This document shows, in pieces, positions 35,733 through 46,922 of a stretch of 56,585 nucleotides of DNA. Both the position numbers and the translations under genes were made by a program. The stretch comes from Clostridia bacterium (GTDB lineage Bacteria; Bacillota; Thermoanaerobacteria; Thermoanaerobacterales; Thermoanaerobacteraceae), in assembly GCA_012840485.1 (NCBI GenBank), contig DULG01000058.1:1-56585 (forward strand). Direction: 5' to 3'. The notes under the pieces were generated by a model. That model was given only the letters and a program-made list of their open reading frames with translations. It was not told where the DNA came from and made no database searches. Numbering within the stretch: the stretch's first letter is position 1; each line of letters starts with the position of its first letter.

Positions 35733-36479
35733 ATGCACAAAATAATGGTCAGTCTCAAAAACATATCCTTTCAATATCATACATTGGAAGGTGAAACAGA
35801 GGCTTTAAAAAATATATCTTTTGATGTATACGAAGGAGAATTTGTTGGAATTATCGGTCCTTCCGGTTGTGGCAAATCAACTCTTCTTTCCATCATCTCT
35901 GGTCTTTTGAAGCCTTCAACAGGAAGTGTGGAAGTGAATGGGAAAATAGGGTATATGCTTCAAAGGGATCACCTCTTTGAGTGGCGCACTATTTGGCAAA
36001 ATGTGATACTGGGATTAGAAATACAAAAAATTTTAACACAAGAATCCAAAAGGTATGTGGAAGAATTATTAGTTAAATACGGTTTGAGGGAATTTAAGAA
36101 CTATTATCCTAATCAATTGTCAGGTGGAATGAGACAAAGAACAGCACTTATAAGGACATTGGCATTAAAGCCTGACATACTTTTGTTAGACGAAGCATTT
36201 TCAGCCCTGGATTATCAAACAAGACTTGCTATATCTGATGAAGTGTATAAAATCTTAAAAAATGAACAAAAAACAGCCATAATAGTAACTCATGATATTT
36301 CCGAGGCAATAGCCATGTGTGACAGGATTGTAGTACTTTCAAAAAGGCCAGCATATATAAAAAGGATTTATACAATTTCTCTCACATGTGATGATTATTC
36401 TCCCATAGGGAGAAGAAAGGCACCTGAGTTTAGGGAGTATTTTAATTCTATATGGAAGGAGTTAGATATACATGTATGA
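35733..36479 (+). CDS. ABC transporter ATP-binding protein (SsuB/TauB type)
   Basis: The 248-residue ATPase has Walker A GPSGCGKST, Q-loop LQRDHLF, signature LSGGMRQR, Walker B ILLLDEAFSALD and switch His (IIVTHDISEA). Substrate class is that of the NitT/TauT family. The start at 35733 has AGGAGGGAG upstream; the longer open frame begins in the stem-loop. It overlaps the permease gene by eight bases. Confidence 0.92.
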   Translation: MHKIMVSLKNISFQYHTLEGETEALKNISFDVYEGEFVGIIGPSGCGKSTLLSIISGLLKPSTGSVEVNGKIGYMLQRDHLFEWRTIWQNVILGLEIQKILTQESKRYVEELLVKYGLREFKNYYPNQLSGGMRQRTALIRTLALKPDILLLDEAFSALDYQTRLAISDEVYKILKNEQKTAIIVTHDISEAIAMCDRIVVLSKRPAYIKRIYTISLTCDDYSPIGRRKAPEFREYFNSIWKELDIHV

Positions 36480-37284
36480 AGCAGCATCCTCTTATATTTC
36501 AAAAGAACATGAGAAATTTTTAAAAAAGGTAAAGCGGAAAAATCTGATGATAAGAGTAACTCAGTTAGCCTTTTTAATAATATTTTTTGTTGTTTGGGAA
36601 ATTTTAGCAAGATATAAAATTGTAGATCCCTTTCTAGTAAGTCAACCTTCAAGAATGTTAAAAACTATACTTACTTTAAATCAAAATGGTACTCTCTTGA
36701 CTCACATATGGGTAACGTTAAGTGAGACTATAGTAGGATTCACACTAGGGACACTTATCGGAATGTTTGTGGCAATACTTTTGTGGTGGTCAGATTTTCT
36801 TTCAAAAGTGGCAGAACCTTATCTGGTAGTACTAAACAGCCTTCCTAAAATCGCTTTAGGACCTATATTTATAGTTTGGATGGGAAATGGTGAAGCCCCT
36901 ATTATAACAATGGCTCTAGCTATCTCCTTGATTGTGACAATTATAAGTTTGCAGACAGGGTTTAAAGAAGTAGATGAAGAGAAAATAAAGCTTTTGAAGA
37001 CTTTTAGAGCTACTAAAATGCAAATACTTACAAAATGCGTCTTGCCTGCCAGTGTTCCGACTATTATGTCCGCAATAAAGATAAATATAGGACTTTCCTG
37101 GGTGGGCGTTATAACAGGAGAGTTTTTAGTGTCAAAAGCCGGCTTGGGATATTTGATAGTCTATGGAGGACAAATTTTTAAATTGGACATGGTAATGACA
37201 AGTGTACTCATACTTTCTATACTTTCTGCTTTGATGTACGTATTTATAGTGTACCTTGAAAAAAAACTGATAAGGTGGAGATAA
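36472..37284 (+). CDS. ABC transporter permease (SsuC/TauC type)
   Basis: The 270-residue membrane protein has about six helices and the EAA loop region (GFKEVDEEKIKLLKTFRATK, MQILTKCVLPASVPTIMSAI). It forms the channel for the substrate delivered by the 34642 lipoprotein. GGAAGGAG precedes its ATG, inside the end of the ATPase gene. Confidence 0.9.
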   Translation: MYEAASSYISKEHEKFLKKVKRKNLMIRVTQLAFLIIFFVVWEILARYKIVDPFLVSQPSRMLKTILTLNQNGTLLTHIWVTLSETIVGFTLGTLIGMFVAILLWWSDFLSKVAEPYLVVLNSLPKIALGPIFIVWMGNGEAPIITMALAISLIVTIISLQTGFKEVDEEKIKLLKTFRATKMQILTKCVLPASVPTIMSAIKINIGLSWVGVITGEFLVSKAGLGYLIVYGGQIFKLDMVMTSVLILSILSALMYVFIVYLEKKLIRWR

Positions 37285-37355
37285 AAAAGGTGCTTTTTCT
37301 TTCGACATGTGCTAAAATATGTTTGTGATACAATAAAAACACGGGGTGAAAACCA

Positions 37356-38987
37356 ATGAAAATTGCACTGGCACAGATAAATCCTATTGTAGGAGATATA
37401 AAATATAACTGTAAAAAAATAGCAGAATATATAGAGAAGGCAAAATCTCACAATGCAGATGTTGTAGTATTCCCTGAACTATCTACGGTAGGCTACCCTC
37501 CCAAAGACTTTTTATTTATGAAAGATTTTATAAAAGCCAACGAAAACCTCGTAGAAGAAATGATTTTACCTGCCACTAAAGGAATTGCTGCAATCATTGG
37601 TACAGTGAGACAAGATATAAGAGGAAATCTATACAATTCTGCTTTTTTTATTTATAATGACGAAATAATAGAAACTTTTGATAAAACTCTTATCCCTAAT
37701 TACGATGTATTCGACGAAAAGAGGTATTTTAAATCCTCTTCTCAAATAAAAATAATTAACTTTAAAGGCTTAAAAATAGGAGTAAATATATGTGAAGATG
37801 TGTGGAAAGATTATGTCTTTGAGCCAAATGTAGATTACTCCGTTGATGTTTTGGCAGAACAGTATAAGTTGAAACCAGACATTTTTGTAAATATTTCAGC
37901 ATCTCCTTACCATTTAGGAAAACAAAGTATGAGAGTTGAGATGATAGAAGAAAAGATAAAAAAATATGGAATACCTTTTGTGTATGTAAACCAGGTAGGG
38001 GCAAATGATGAGTTGATATTTGATGGTAGTAGTTTTGTAGTAAATGGAAAAGGCAAAAAGGTAAAGGAACTTAAGGCTTTTGAGGAAGACTTTAAAATAG
38101 TAGAAGTCGAAAAATTAAATGATTATGAAGAATTGCCTGAAATAAAAGAAGATATATCTTGGGTATATAAAGCCCTTGTGGTAGGAGTAAGGGATTACTT
38201 CAAAAAGTTAGGCTTTAAAAAGGCTGTAATCGGCTTAAGTGGCGGAATTGATTCAGCTGTGGTAGCTTATATTGCAGTAGAAGCTCTGGGAAAAGAAAAT
38301 GTACTAGGCATTTCTATGCCATCTAGGTATTCCTCAGAGGGAAGTGTACAGGATTCGGAAGTTTTGGCAAGGAATTTAGGGATTAAGCTTAGAATAATAC
38401 CTATAGAACCTGTCTTTGAAAGTTACCTGTCTGTTTTTAATAAAGGCAATGACCCTTTAGGAGATTTGGCAGAAGAAAATGTACAAGCTAGAATCCGAGG
38501 AAATTATTTGATGTTTGTATCTAATAGAGAGGAGTACCTCGCTTTGGCAACAGGAAATAAGTCAGAGCTAGCAATGGGCTATTGTACCTTGTACGGGGAT
38601 ATGAGCGGCAGTCTTGCTGTAATTGGGGATTTATTCAAAACTCAAGTATACGAATTAGCAAAATATATAAACATGGATAAAGAGATAATACCTATTTCTA
38701 TCATTGAAAAGATTCCTTCTGCAGAACTAAGACCCAATCAAAAAGATGAGGACTCGCTGCCCCCCTACAAAATATTAGATGAGGTGTTAAGATTATATCT
38801 TGAAGAAAATGCGTCAGTCGAAGAAATAGTAAAAAGAGGTTTTGATGAAAATCTTACAAAAGATATCATAAACAAAGTAAACAGAACAGAGTATAAAAGA
38901 AAACAAGCAGCCCCTGTATTGAGGATTTCTTGTAAAGCCTTTGGAATCGGGAGAAGAATGCCAATTGTCCATAATTTTAAGCTGTGA
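37356..38987 (+). CDS. nadE: NAD(+) synthase, glutamine-hydrolysing
   Basis: Makes NAD from nicotinate adenine dinucleotide, glutamine and ATP. The 543-residue protein joins an N-terminal nitrilase-type glutaminase (Glu41 in FPELS, Lys110, Cys146 in NICEDVW) to a C-terminal synthetase (PP-loop SGGIDS at 295-300, LATGNKSELAMGYCTLYGDM). Length fits the glutamine-dependent type. A GGGGTG site precedes the ATG. It is 71 bp after the permease gene, with TACAAT near 37329 as a possible -10. Confidence 0.95.
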   Translation: MKIALAQINPIVGDIKYNCKKIAEYIEKAKSHNADVVVFPELSTVGYPPKDFLFMKDFIKANENLVEEMILPATKGIAAIIGTVRQDIRGNLYNSAFFIYNDEIIETFDKTLIPNYDVFDEKRYFKSSSQIKIINFKGLKIGVNICEDVWKDYVFEPNVDYSVDVLAEQYKLKPDIFVNISASPYHLGKQSMRVEMIEEKIKKYGIPFVYVNQVGANDELIFDGSSFVVNGKGKKVKELKAFEEDFKIVEVEKLNDYEELPEIKEDISWVYKALVVGVRDYFKKLGFKKAVIGLSGGIDSAVVAYIAVEALGKENVLGISMPSRYSSEGSVQDSEVLARNLGIKLRIIPIEPVFESYLSVFNKGNDPLGDLAEENVQARIRGNYLMFVSNREEYLALATGNKSELAMGYCTLYGDMSGSLAVIGDLFKTQVYELAKYINMDKEIIPISIIEKIPSAELRPNQKDEDSLPPYKILDEVLRLYLEENASVEEIVKRGFDENLTKDIINKVNRTEYKRKQAAPVLRISCKAFGIGRRMPIVHNFKL

Positions 38988-39018
38988 CATCCATTGAATT
39001 TCTGAGGAGGAGATTTTT

Positions 39019-39879
39019 TTGTCTAAACAGTTAAAAAGCGATATTGTTCTCACTTTGGTTACGATGGTATGGGGAACTACTTTTATAATTGTAAAAAATG
39101 CAATTCAGACACTTCCTGTATACAATTTTCTTTTTCTTCGTTTTTTTTTAGCCTTCTTTCTTTTAATAGTTATCTTTTGGAAAAAACTAACGAATCTAAA
39201 TAAAAGGGTATTGATTATTTCATCAATAATAGGGGTGATGCTTTTTTCAGGGTATGCTTTCCAAACAATGGGACTCAAATATACAACTGCATCTAAATCA
39301 GGATTTATAACAGGATTTAGTGTAGTGCTGGTGCCTCTTCTAGAGACATTTCTTCTTAAAAGGAAACCAACTAAATTAGCAATTATAGGGGTTTTCCACG
39401 CTTTTATAGGCCTTGTATTTCTTACTACAAATATAAATTTATCTGTCAATATAGGAGATATATTGACCCTTTTTTGCGCTTTTGCTTTTGCAATACACAT
39501 AGTATTGATATCAAAATATGCTTCTACTTTAGACTCATATTTGCTAGCTACTATGCAAATTGGAGTAGTCGCTTTATTAAGCGGTATTACCAGCATTATA
39601 TTTGAAAAACCTTTTATACCTTCTTCTCTTAAAGTCTGGTCAGCTATTATAATCACAGGAGTATTGGCAACGGCCTTTGCTTTTGTTGCCCAAAATAAAA
39701 TGCAAGCTTATACTACTGCAACCCACACAGCCTTAATATTTTCTATGGAGCCAGTATTTGCAGCTATAGCCGCTTTTTTAATCGGCAAAGAGGTAATGTC
39801 TCCTAGGGCTATAATAGGTGGAATTTTTATGCTGGCAGGTATTGTGCTTTCAGAGTTGCCTGAAAAAGTAGCTAGATAA
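39019..39879 (+). CDS. EamA-family (DMT) transporter
   Basis: The 286-residue protein has ten membrane helices as two EamA repeats (WGTTFIIVKNAIQTLPVYNF near the start; IIFEKPFIPS and LIFSMEPVFAAIAAFLIGKE in the second). These carriers export or import amino acids, sugars or metabolites; the substrate is not predictable. The start codon is TTG, eight bases after GAGGAGGAG. It ends at a terminator shared with the convergent atp operon. Confidence 0.88.
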   Translation: MSKQLKSDIVLTLVTMVWGTTFIIVKNAIQTLPVYNFLFLRFFLAFFLLIVIFWKKLTNLNKRVLIISSIIGVMLFSGYAFQTMGLKYTTASKSGFITGFSVVLVPLLETFLLKRKPTKLAIIGVFHAFIGLVFLTTNINLSVNIGDILTLFCAFAFAIHIVLISKYASTLDSYLLATMQIGVVALLSGITSIIFEKPFIPSSLKVWSAIIITGVLATAFAFVAQNKMQAYTTATHTALIFSMEPVFAAIAAFLIGKEVMSPRAIIGGIFMLAGIVLSELPEKVAR

Positions 39880-39924
39880 AAAGGCTCTCTACTGTTTGTA
39901 AAAGTCCAGTAGAAAGCCTTTTTA
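39879..39924. terminator. Bidirectional terminator between EamA gene and atpC
   Basis: AAAAAGGCT..CTACTG ... CAGTAG..AGCCTTTTT forms a long stem with A-rich and T-rich flanks, so it works on both strands. Confidence 0.88.
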
Positions 39925-40338
39925 CATGTTTTTGTATTTGCTTGCAATCTGAAGTCTCATCAATGCTCTCTTTAAAGCAGCTTCTGCTAATAGGTGTTCT
40001 TGTCTACTTCTTTTTTGTCTTAATTTTTCTTCCGCCCTTTCTTTAGCTGCCTGTGCTCTTGCTATATCAATTTCTTCAGGCCATTCTACTGCGCTGGATA
40101 AAATAGTTACACTGACTCTTTTTACTTCCATAAAACCGCCAGAGATGAAGGCTTCTCTCCATTGACCGTCCCTTTTTATCTGTAAAGTCCCTGCCTGTGC
40201 AATAGCTGCTGTCATGGGAATGTGTCCTTTTAAAATACCTATTTTGCCTGTGGTTATAGTGACAATTATTTCTTCTACATCGCCTTCATAAAATTTTCTG
40301 TGAGGAGTCAACACTTCGAGGTGAAAATTTTTATCCAT
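39922..40338 (-). CDS. atpC: ATP synthase F1 epsilon subunit
   Basis: The 138-residue protein has a beta-sandwich start (FHLEVLTPHRKFYEGDVEEI, KGHIPMTAAIAQAGTLQI) and C-terminal helices (AAKERAEEKLRQKRSRQEHL). It belongs to the central stalk and can inhibit hydrolysis. A GAGGTG site six bases upstream sets the ATG at 40338; a GTG nine bases earlier overlaps that site. Last gene of the operon. Confidence 0.95.
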   Translation of the reverse strand: MDKNFHLEVLTPHRKFYEGDVEEIIVTITTGKIGILKGHIPMTAAIAQAGTLQIKRDGQWREAFISGGFMEVKRVSVTILSSAVEWPEEIDIARAQAAKERAEEKLRQKRSRQEHLLAEAALKRALMRLQIASKYKNM

Positions 40339-40348
40339 TTGCTTCACC

Positions 40349-42662
<2,314 letters not shown>

Positions 42663-42663
<1 letters not shown>

Positions 42664-44183
42664 CAATTCTCACCCTTTGGGACATACTTTTCTTTGTACT
42701 CCACAATTGCAGCTTTTAATTTTTCTTCTGTCTCTTCAGTTAAATCTTTTGTATCTTTGATAGACAGCTTTATTTCAGGATAATTTGTATCCAAAAATTC
42801 TAAAAGACCTTTTATAAATGGTTTAACTTCTTCTACTTTGATATCCGTCACGTATTTGTTCATCACTGTGTATATAGCTACTACTTGGTCTTCTACTGCC
42901 ATAGGCTGGTATTGAGGCTGCTTTGTTAGTTCAACTATTCTCTCCCCTTGTTTTAATACTTCAAGAGTCGCCTTATCTAGATCAGAACCAAATCGGGCAA
43001 AAACCTGCAATTCTCTGTACTGGGAAAGTTCTAATCTCAATCGACCAGCAACTTTTTTCATGGCTTTAATCTGAGCAGCACCGCCAACACGGGATACAGA
43101 CAATCCTACATTTATCGCTGGCCTTATTCCTGAGTAAAACAACTCCGATTCAAGGTATATTTGCCCGTCGGTAATTGAAATGACATTTGTAGGAATATAA
43201 GCGGAGATATCTCCTGCCAATGTTTCAACAATAGGAAGAGCTGTCAAAGAACCTCCTCCATACTCATCAGCCAGCCTCGCGGAACGCTCTAAAAGCCTTG
43301 AGTGAAGGTAAAAGACATCGCCAGGGTAAGCCTCTCTTCCTGGTGGACGCCTCAAAAGTAATGAAATCGTCCTGTAAGCAATAGCATGCTTTGAAAGGTC
43401 ATCGTAAACCAATAAAACATCCTTCCCCTGATACATGAAATGTTCTCCCATTGCACAACCTGCATAGGGAGCAATGTACTGTAGTGCCGCAGAATCACTG
43501 GCAGTTGATGCAACAACTGTTGTATATTCCATTGCACCATATTTTTCTAACATGTTGACAATTCCGGCAATAGTAGAAGCTTTTTGACCTATCGCTACAT
43601 ATATGCAATAGACTCCCTTTCCCTTCTGGTTTATTATAGTATCTATAGCTATAGCAGTTTTCCCAGTCTGCCTGTCTCCAATTATCAGTTCCCTCTGTCC
43701 TCTTCCAATCGGGATCATGGAGTCTATAGCTAAAATTCCTGTCTGCAAAGGCGTATCAACAGACTTTCTCCTCACTATCGGAGGAGCAGGATATTCGATG
43801 GGTCTTGTAGTATTATAATTTATGGGTCCTTTACCATCTATAGGCTCTCCTAAAGGATTTACAACTCTTCCTAACATTGCTTCTCCAGCGGGTACTTCCA
43901 TTATTCTGCCTGTCCTTTTTACTACATCTCCTTCTTTAACTTTTTCTGGATCCCCTAATACAACAACACCAACCGTGTCTTCTTCTAGATTTAAGACCAT
44001 TCCCACAACTTTACTTTCAAATTCCACCATTTCACCGTAAATTGCATTGTCAAGACCATATATCTTAGCTATGCCATCGCCAGATTGGATGACATAACCT
44101 ACCTCTTGAGTCTCAAGGTTAAAATCAAAATTTTTTATTTTTTGCTCTATCACAGAACTTATTTCCTCAGGTCTTATGCCCAT
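42663..44183 (-). CDS. atpA: ATP synthase F1 alpha subunit
   Basis: Non-catalytic nucleotide-binding subunit, 506 residues: [20 protein letters not shown] (Walker A), [52 protein letters not shown] and [20 protein letters not shown]. The ATG at 44183 is six bases after GAAGGTG; a GTG nine bases earlier lies in that site. Confidence 0.97.
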
Positions 44184-44207
44184 ACTTTTCACCTTCTTAA
44201 GCTCATT

Positions 44208-44741
44208 TTAGACAGCTTGTTGTAGGTTTTTAAAAAGTGCATCAAGTCTTGCCTTCACAGAACCATCAATTATTGTATTCCCAATTATTAGTTTTAATCC
44301 TCCTAATATGTTTTTATCTACTATAAGAATAACATTAACCTGTTTTTTAAATTTTCCCTCTAGCTTTTCTTTAAGTCTTTGCACTGTTTCTTCTTTAAGA
44401 GGATATGCTGATATTACCTTAACATCCATAATATTAAAATATTCTTTATATAAAGCTTCAAATTGATCTCTTATAGGGACTATTAAATTTTCTCTATCTT
44501 TTAAGATAATAGTTTTTATAAAATTCACAAATTCTTTGTTAAATCCTTCCAATATTTCTTCTACAAATCGCATTTTCCCAATTTTATCAATGCTTTTGTT
44601 TCTTAAAATCTTCCTTACTTTGTCAATTTGGAAAATCTCAATAGCTTCCTTCAATTGTTTACGGTATTCTTCTACTTTATCCTCTTTTTTTGCCACATCA
44701 AGGAGAGCATAGGCGTATCTTTTCGCAATTATTTGTACCAT
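44208..44741 (-). CDS. atpH: ATP synthase F1 delta subunit
   Basis: Peripheral stalk cap (OSCP type), 177 residues: IIAKRYAYALLDVAKKEDKV at the start, FINFIKTII-like helix and LIVDKNILGGLKLIIGNTII DGS-type end. It overlaps the end of atpF by 13 bases, with GGGGG near the ATG. Confidence 0.93.
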   Translation of the reverse strand: MVQIIAKRYAYALLDVAKKEDKVEEYRKQLKEAIEIFQIDKVRKILRNKSIDKIGKMRFVEEILEGFNKEFVNFIKTIILKDRENLIVPIRDQFEALYKEYFNIMDVKVISAYPLKEETVQRLKEKLEGKFKKQVNVILIVDKNILGGLKLIIGNTIIDGSVKARLDALFKNLQQAV

Positions 44742-45220
44742 GAACCCCCTGCCTCCTCTATAACTTCATTAATGATATTTTCATCCTCAATAGGAAACTT
44801 TTTCTCAATAACACGGGAAGCAGCATCTACTATTAAATGAGATATTTCTGTCCTGAGGTCATGCATTGCTTTTACTGTTTCTAATTCTATTTCTTTTCTT
44901 GCATTTTCTATCATTTCTTCTGCTACTTTATGAGCATCTTCTATAATTTGATTCGCTTTAATCTCTGCCATTTTTTCTGCCTTGTCAATAATAGCTTTTC
45001 CTTCATTATCAGCCTTTTGAAGAATCTCTTCATATTTGGCTTTTAGTTCATAAGCTTCTTTCTTTTCTCTATCTGCTTCTTCTAAAGAGGTTTTAATTTT
45101 ATCTTGCCTTTCTTGTAAAAATTGGGTTACAGGTTTAAATAAAAGCTTTTTTAATATATAATAGAGGACCAAAATATTAATTATTGTAAAAACAAAGGTC
45201 CAACCATTAAAAAGATTCAA
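44729..45220 (-). CDS. atpF: ATP synthase F0 b subunit
   Basis: Peripheral stalk, 163 residues: one membrane helix (TFVFTIINILVLYYILKKLL) and a long charged coiled coil (ERQDKIKTSLEEADREKKEA and onward). The start codon is TTG directly after GGGAGGAAA; the only nearby ATG is out of frame. Confidence 0.94.
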   Translation of the reverse strand: MNLFNGWTFVFTIINILVLYYILKKLLFKPVTQFLQERQDKIKTSLEEADREKKEAYELKAKYEEILQKADNEGKAIIDKAEKMAEIKANQIIEDAHKVAEEMIENARKEIELETVKAMHDLRTEISHLIVDAASRVIEKKFPIEDENIINEVIEEAGGSWYK

Positions 45221-45260
45221 TTTCCTCCCTTCTTTCAGTAAAAAGTTTTTCCTTCAAATA

Positions 45261-45485
45261 TTATGGCTTTAACAGTATCAACATTATTGCAACAAGCAAA
45301 CCATATATAGCAGTTGCCTCTGCAAGAGCTCCTCCTAATAGAAGAATCTGCATAATCCTTCCACCCGCTTCTGGTTGTCTTGCTGTTGCTTCAACCGCTT
45401 TGCTTGTCGCAATACCAATACTAAGACCTGCTGCTGCTCCTGTCAGTCCAGCAACTATAGCTGCAGCTATAGATAAAGTATTCAT
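45261..45485 (-). CDS. atpE: ATP synthase F0 c subunit
   Basis: Rotor-ring subunit, 74 residues, two helices joined by the polar loop ARQPEAGGR. The ion-binding Glu is in GALAEATAIYG. The residues that bind sodium in Ilyobacter tartaricus (Gln32, Ser66) correspond to Ile and Ala here, which favours proton coupling. AAGGAG nine bases upstream sets the ATG at 45485; a codon nine bases earlier in the open frame has no site. Confidence 0.96.
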   Translation of the reverse strand: MNTLSIAAAIVAGLTGAAAGLSIGIATSKAVEATARQPEAGGRIMQILLLGGALAEATAIYGLLVAIMLILLKP

Positions 45486-45514
45486 CAAAACCACTCCTTT
45501 TTTAATTTTAGTTT

Positions 45515-46192
45515 TTACACTTCATTATCTTCTATAGCTTCTTCAATATATAGCATTGTCAAAAAGACAAATACAAACATTTGTAAAAGTCCATCAAAAA
45601 TGTCAAAATACAAACTAAAAAATGCAGGTAAAATTACTGGAACCACATTAGAAATTAGTTCCATTATTACAGTAGCAGCTAAAATATTACCAAAAAGTCG
45701 GGCTGCCAGCGACAAAGGCCTTATAAAAAGGTCTAAAATGTTTATAAAAAGGTATATGGGGGAACGGAAAAAATACTTTAATTGCCCTTTGAATCCTCTT
45801 ACTCTCATTGAGGCAACAATCACTGTAATTATTGACATAATAGCAAGAGCAGAGGTAGCACTAAAGTCTTTTGTTGGAGGTGAAAACCCAAAAATACCTA
45901 TTGTATTTGCTACAATCAAAAAAGCTGCTACACTACCTAAATAAGGGGCATAATCCTTCCAATGTTCTCCCAATGACCCTTCTACAAAACTATTAAATCC
46001 TTCTATTACAATCTCTACAACATTTTGGGCTCCTTCCGGAACCAACTTCCACCCTTTAGTAATAGAAATAGAAACAAAAGCAGATACCGCAATCAATACA
46101 GCCATTACAATCCACTCTACTACTACTGTCTCTGTAACAGGGATACCACCAAATAATGGTATGGTAAATACTACAGAAGACCCTATCTCCAA
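45515..46192 (-). CDS. atpB: ATP synthase F0 a subunit
   Basis: Ion channel half, 225 residues, five to six helices, with the stator helix LSLAARLFGNILAATVIMEL carrying the essential Arg, and YLGSVAAFLIVANTIGIFGF. First gene of the operon. Its start is TTG (TTGGAGATAGGG), eight bases after AAGGAGG; the ATG four bases upstream is in another frame. No atpI or atpZ precedes it. Confidence 0.95.
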   Translation of the reverse strand: MEIGSSVVFTIPLFGGIPVTETVVVEWIVMAVLIAVSAFVSISITKGWKLVPEGAQNVVEIVIEGFNSFVEGSLGEHWKDYAPYLGSVAAFLIVANTIGIFGFSPPTKDFSATSALAIMSIITVIVASMRVRGFKGQLKYFFRSPIYLFINILDLFIRPLSLAARLFGNILAATVIMELISNVVPVILPAFFSLYFDIFDGLLQMFVFVFLTMLYIEEAIEDNEV

Positions 46193-46228
46193 TCATTTCA
46201 CCTCCTTATTTCAACCCCAACATCTTTA

Positions 46229-46257
46229 ATTATATATCTCTGATAAAAAATTTTCAA
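46229..46257 (-). promoter_or_regulatory. Promoter of the atp operon
   Basis: Minus strand TTGAAA (46257-46252), 17-bp spacer, TATAAT (46234-46229), 37 bp before the atpB start. Confidence 0.78.
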
Positions 46258-46337
46258 ATTTTATGGTTAATTTTTGCTTATTTTCTCAACTCCTCTTCCA
46301 AATTTTTATCTAAAATGAATAAATATACGCATAAAAA

Positions 46338-46922
46338 TCACTTGCCACCGTATTTTTCAAAGATGGTTAGCACCTGAGATACGCCCATTTTTTTTAGAGA
46401 AGAAAACACTATTACTTGTTCTTGCGGAATGTTAAAAGTCTTACAAATATTTTCTACTGCTTGGGCAATTTCTGATTTATTTAACTTATCGGCTTTTGTC
46501 AATATCACTGTATAAGGCAATTCCTTTTGTTTGAACCAATCTATCATTAAAAAATCATCTTTATCAGGAGTCCTTCGTATATCTATCAAAAATAAACCAT
46601 AGCGTAAATTTTTAGAGGTATTTAAAAAAGTCTCTATATTGTATGCCCATTGTTTTTTCATTTCTTTAGAAACCTTTGCATATCCATAGCCCGGCAAATC
46701 CACTAAATAAAAAGAGTTATTTACAAGATAAAAATTTATACCTCTGGTTTTCCCCGGTTTAGAACTGGTCTTTGCAAGATTTTTTTTATTCAATACAGTG
46801 TTTATTAAAGTAGATTTGCCTACGTTTGACCTCCCCACAATTACTATATGAGGAAAATCATCTTTAGGGTACTGTTCTATATTAAAAGCACTTGTTATAA
46901 ATTCTGCCGTCTTAATTTTCAT
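46338..46922 (-). CDS. engB: Ribosome biogenesis GTP-binding protein EngB/YsxC
   Basis: A 194-residue GTPase needed for 50S assembly. G1 [13 protein letters not shown]2/switch [12 protein letters not shown]3 [12 protein letters not shown]4 [14 protein letters not shown] sets the ATG at 46922, which lies 11 bases inside the 3' end of lon, so the two are coupled. Confidence 0.96.
   Translation of the reverse strand: MKIKTAEFITSAFNIEQYPKDDFPHIVIVGRSNVGKSTLINTVLNKKNLAKTSSKPGKTRGINFYLVNNSFYLVDLPGYGYAKVSKEMKKQWAYNIETFLNTSKNLRYGLFLIDIRRTPDKDDFLMIDWFKQKELPYTVILTKADKLNKSEIAQAVENICKTFNIPQEQVIVFSSLKKMGVSQVLTIFEKYGGK

Noticed and set aside
39105..39656. 183-codon minus-strand frame inside the EamA transporter gene
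   Set aside because: Antisense shadow of a clear ten-helix transporter; no ribosome site.
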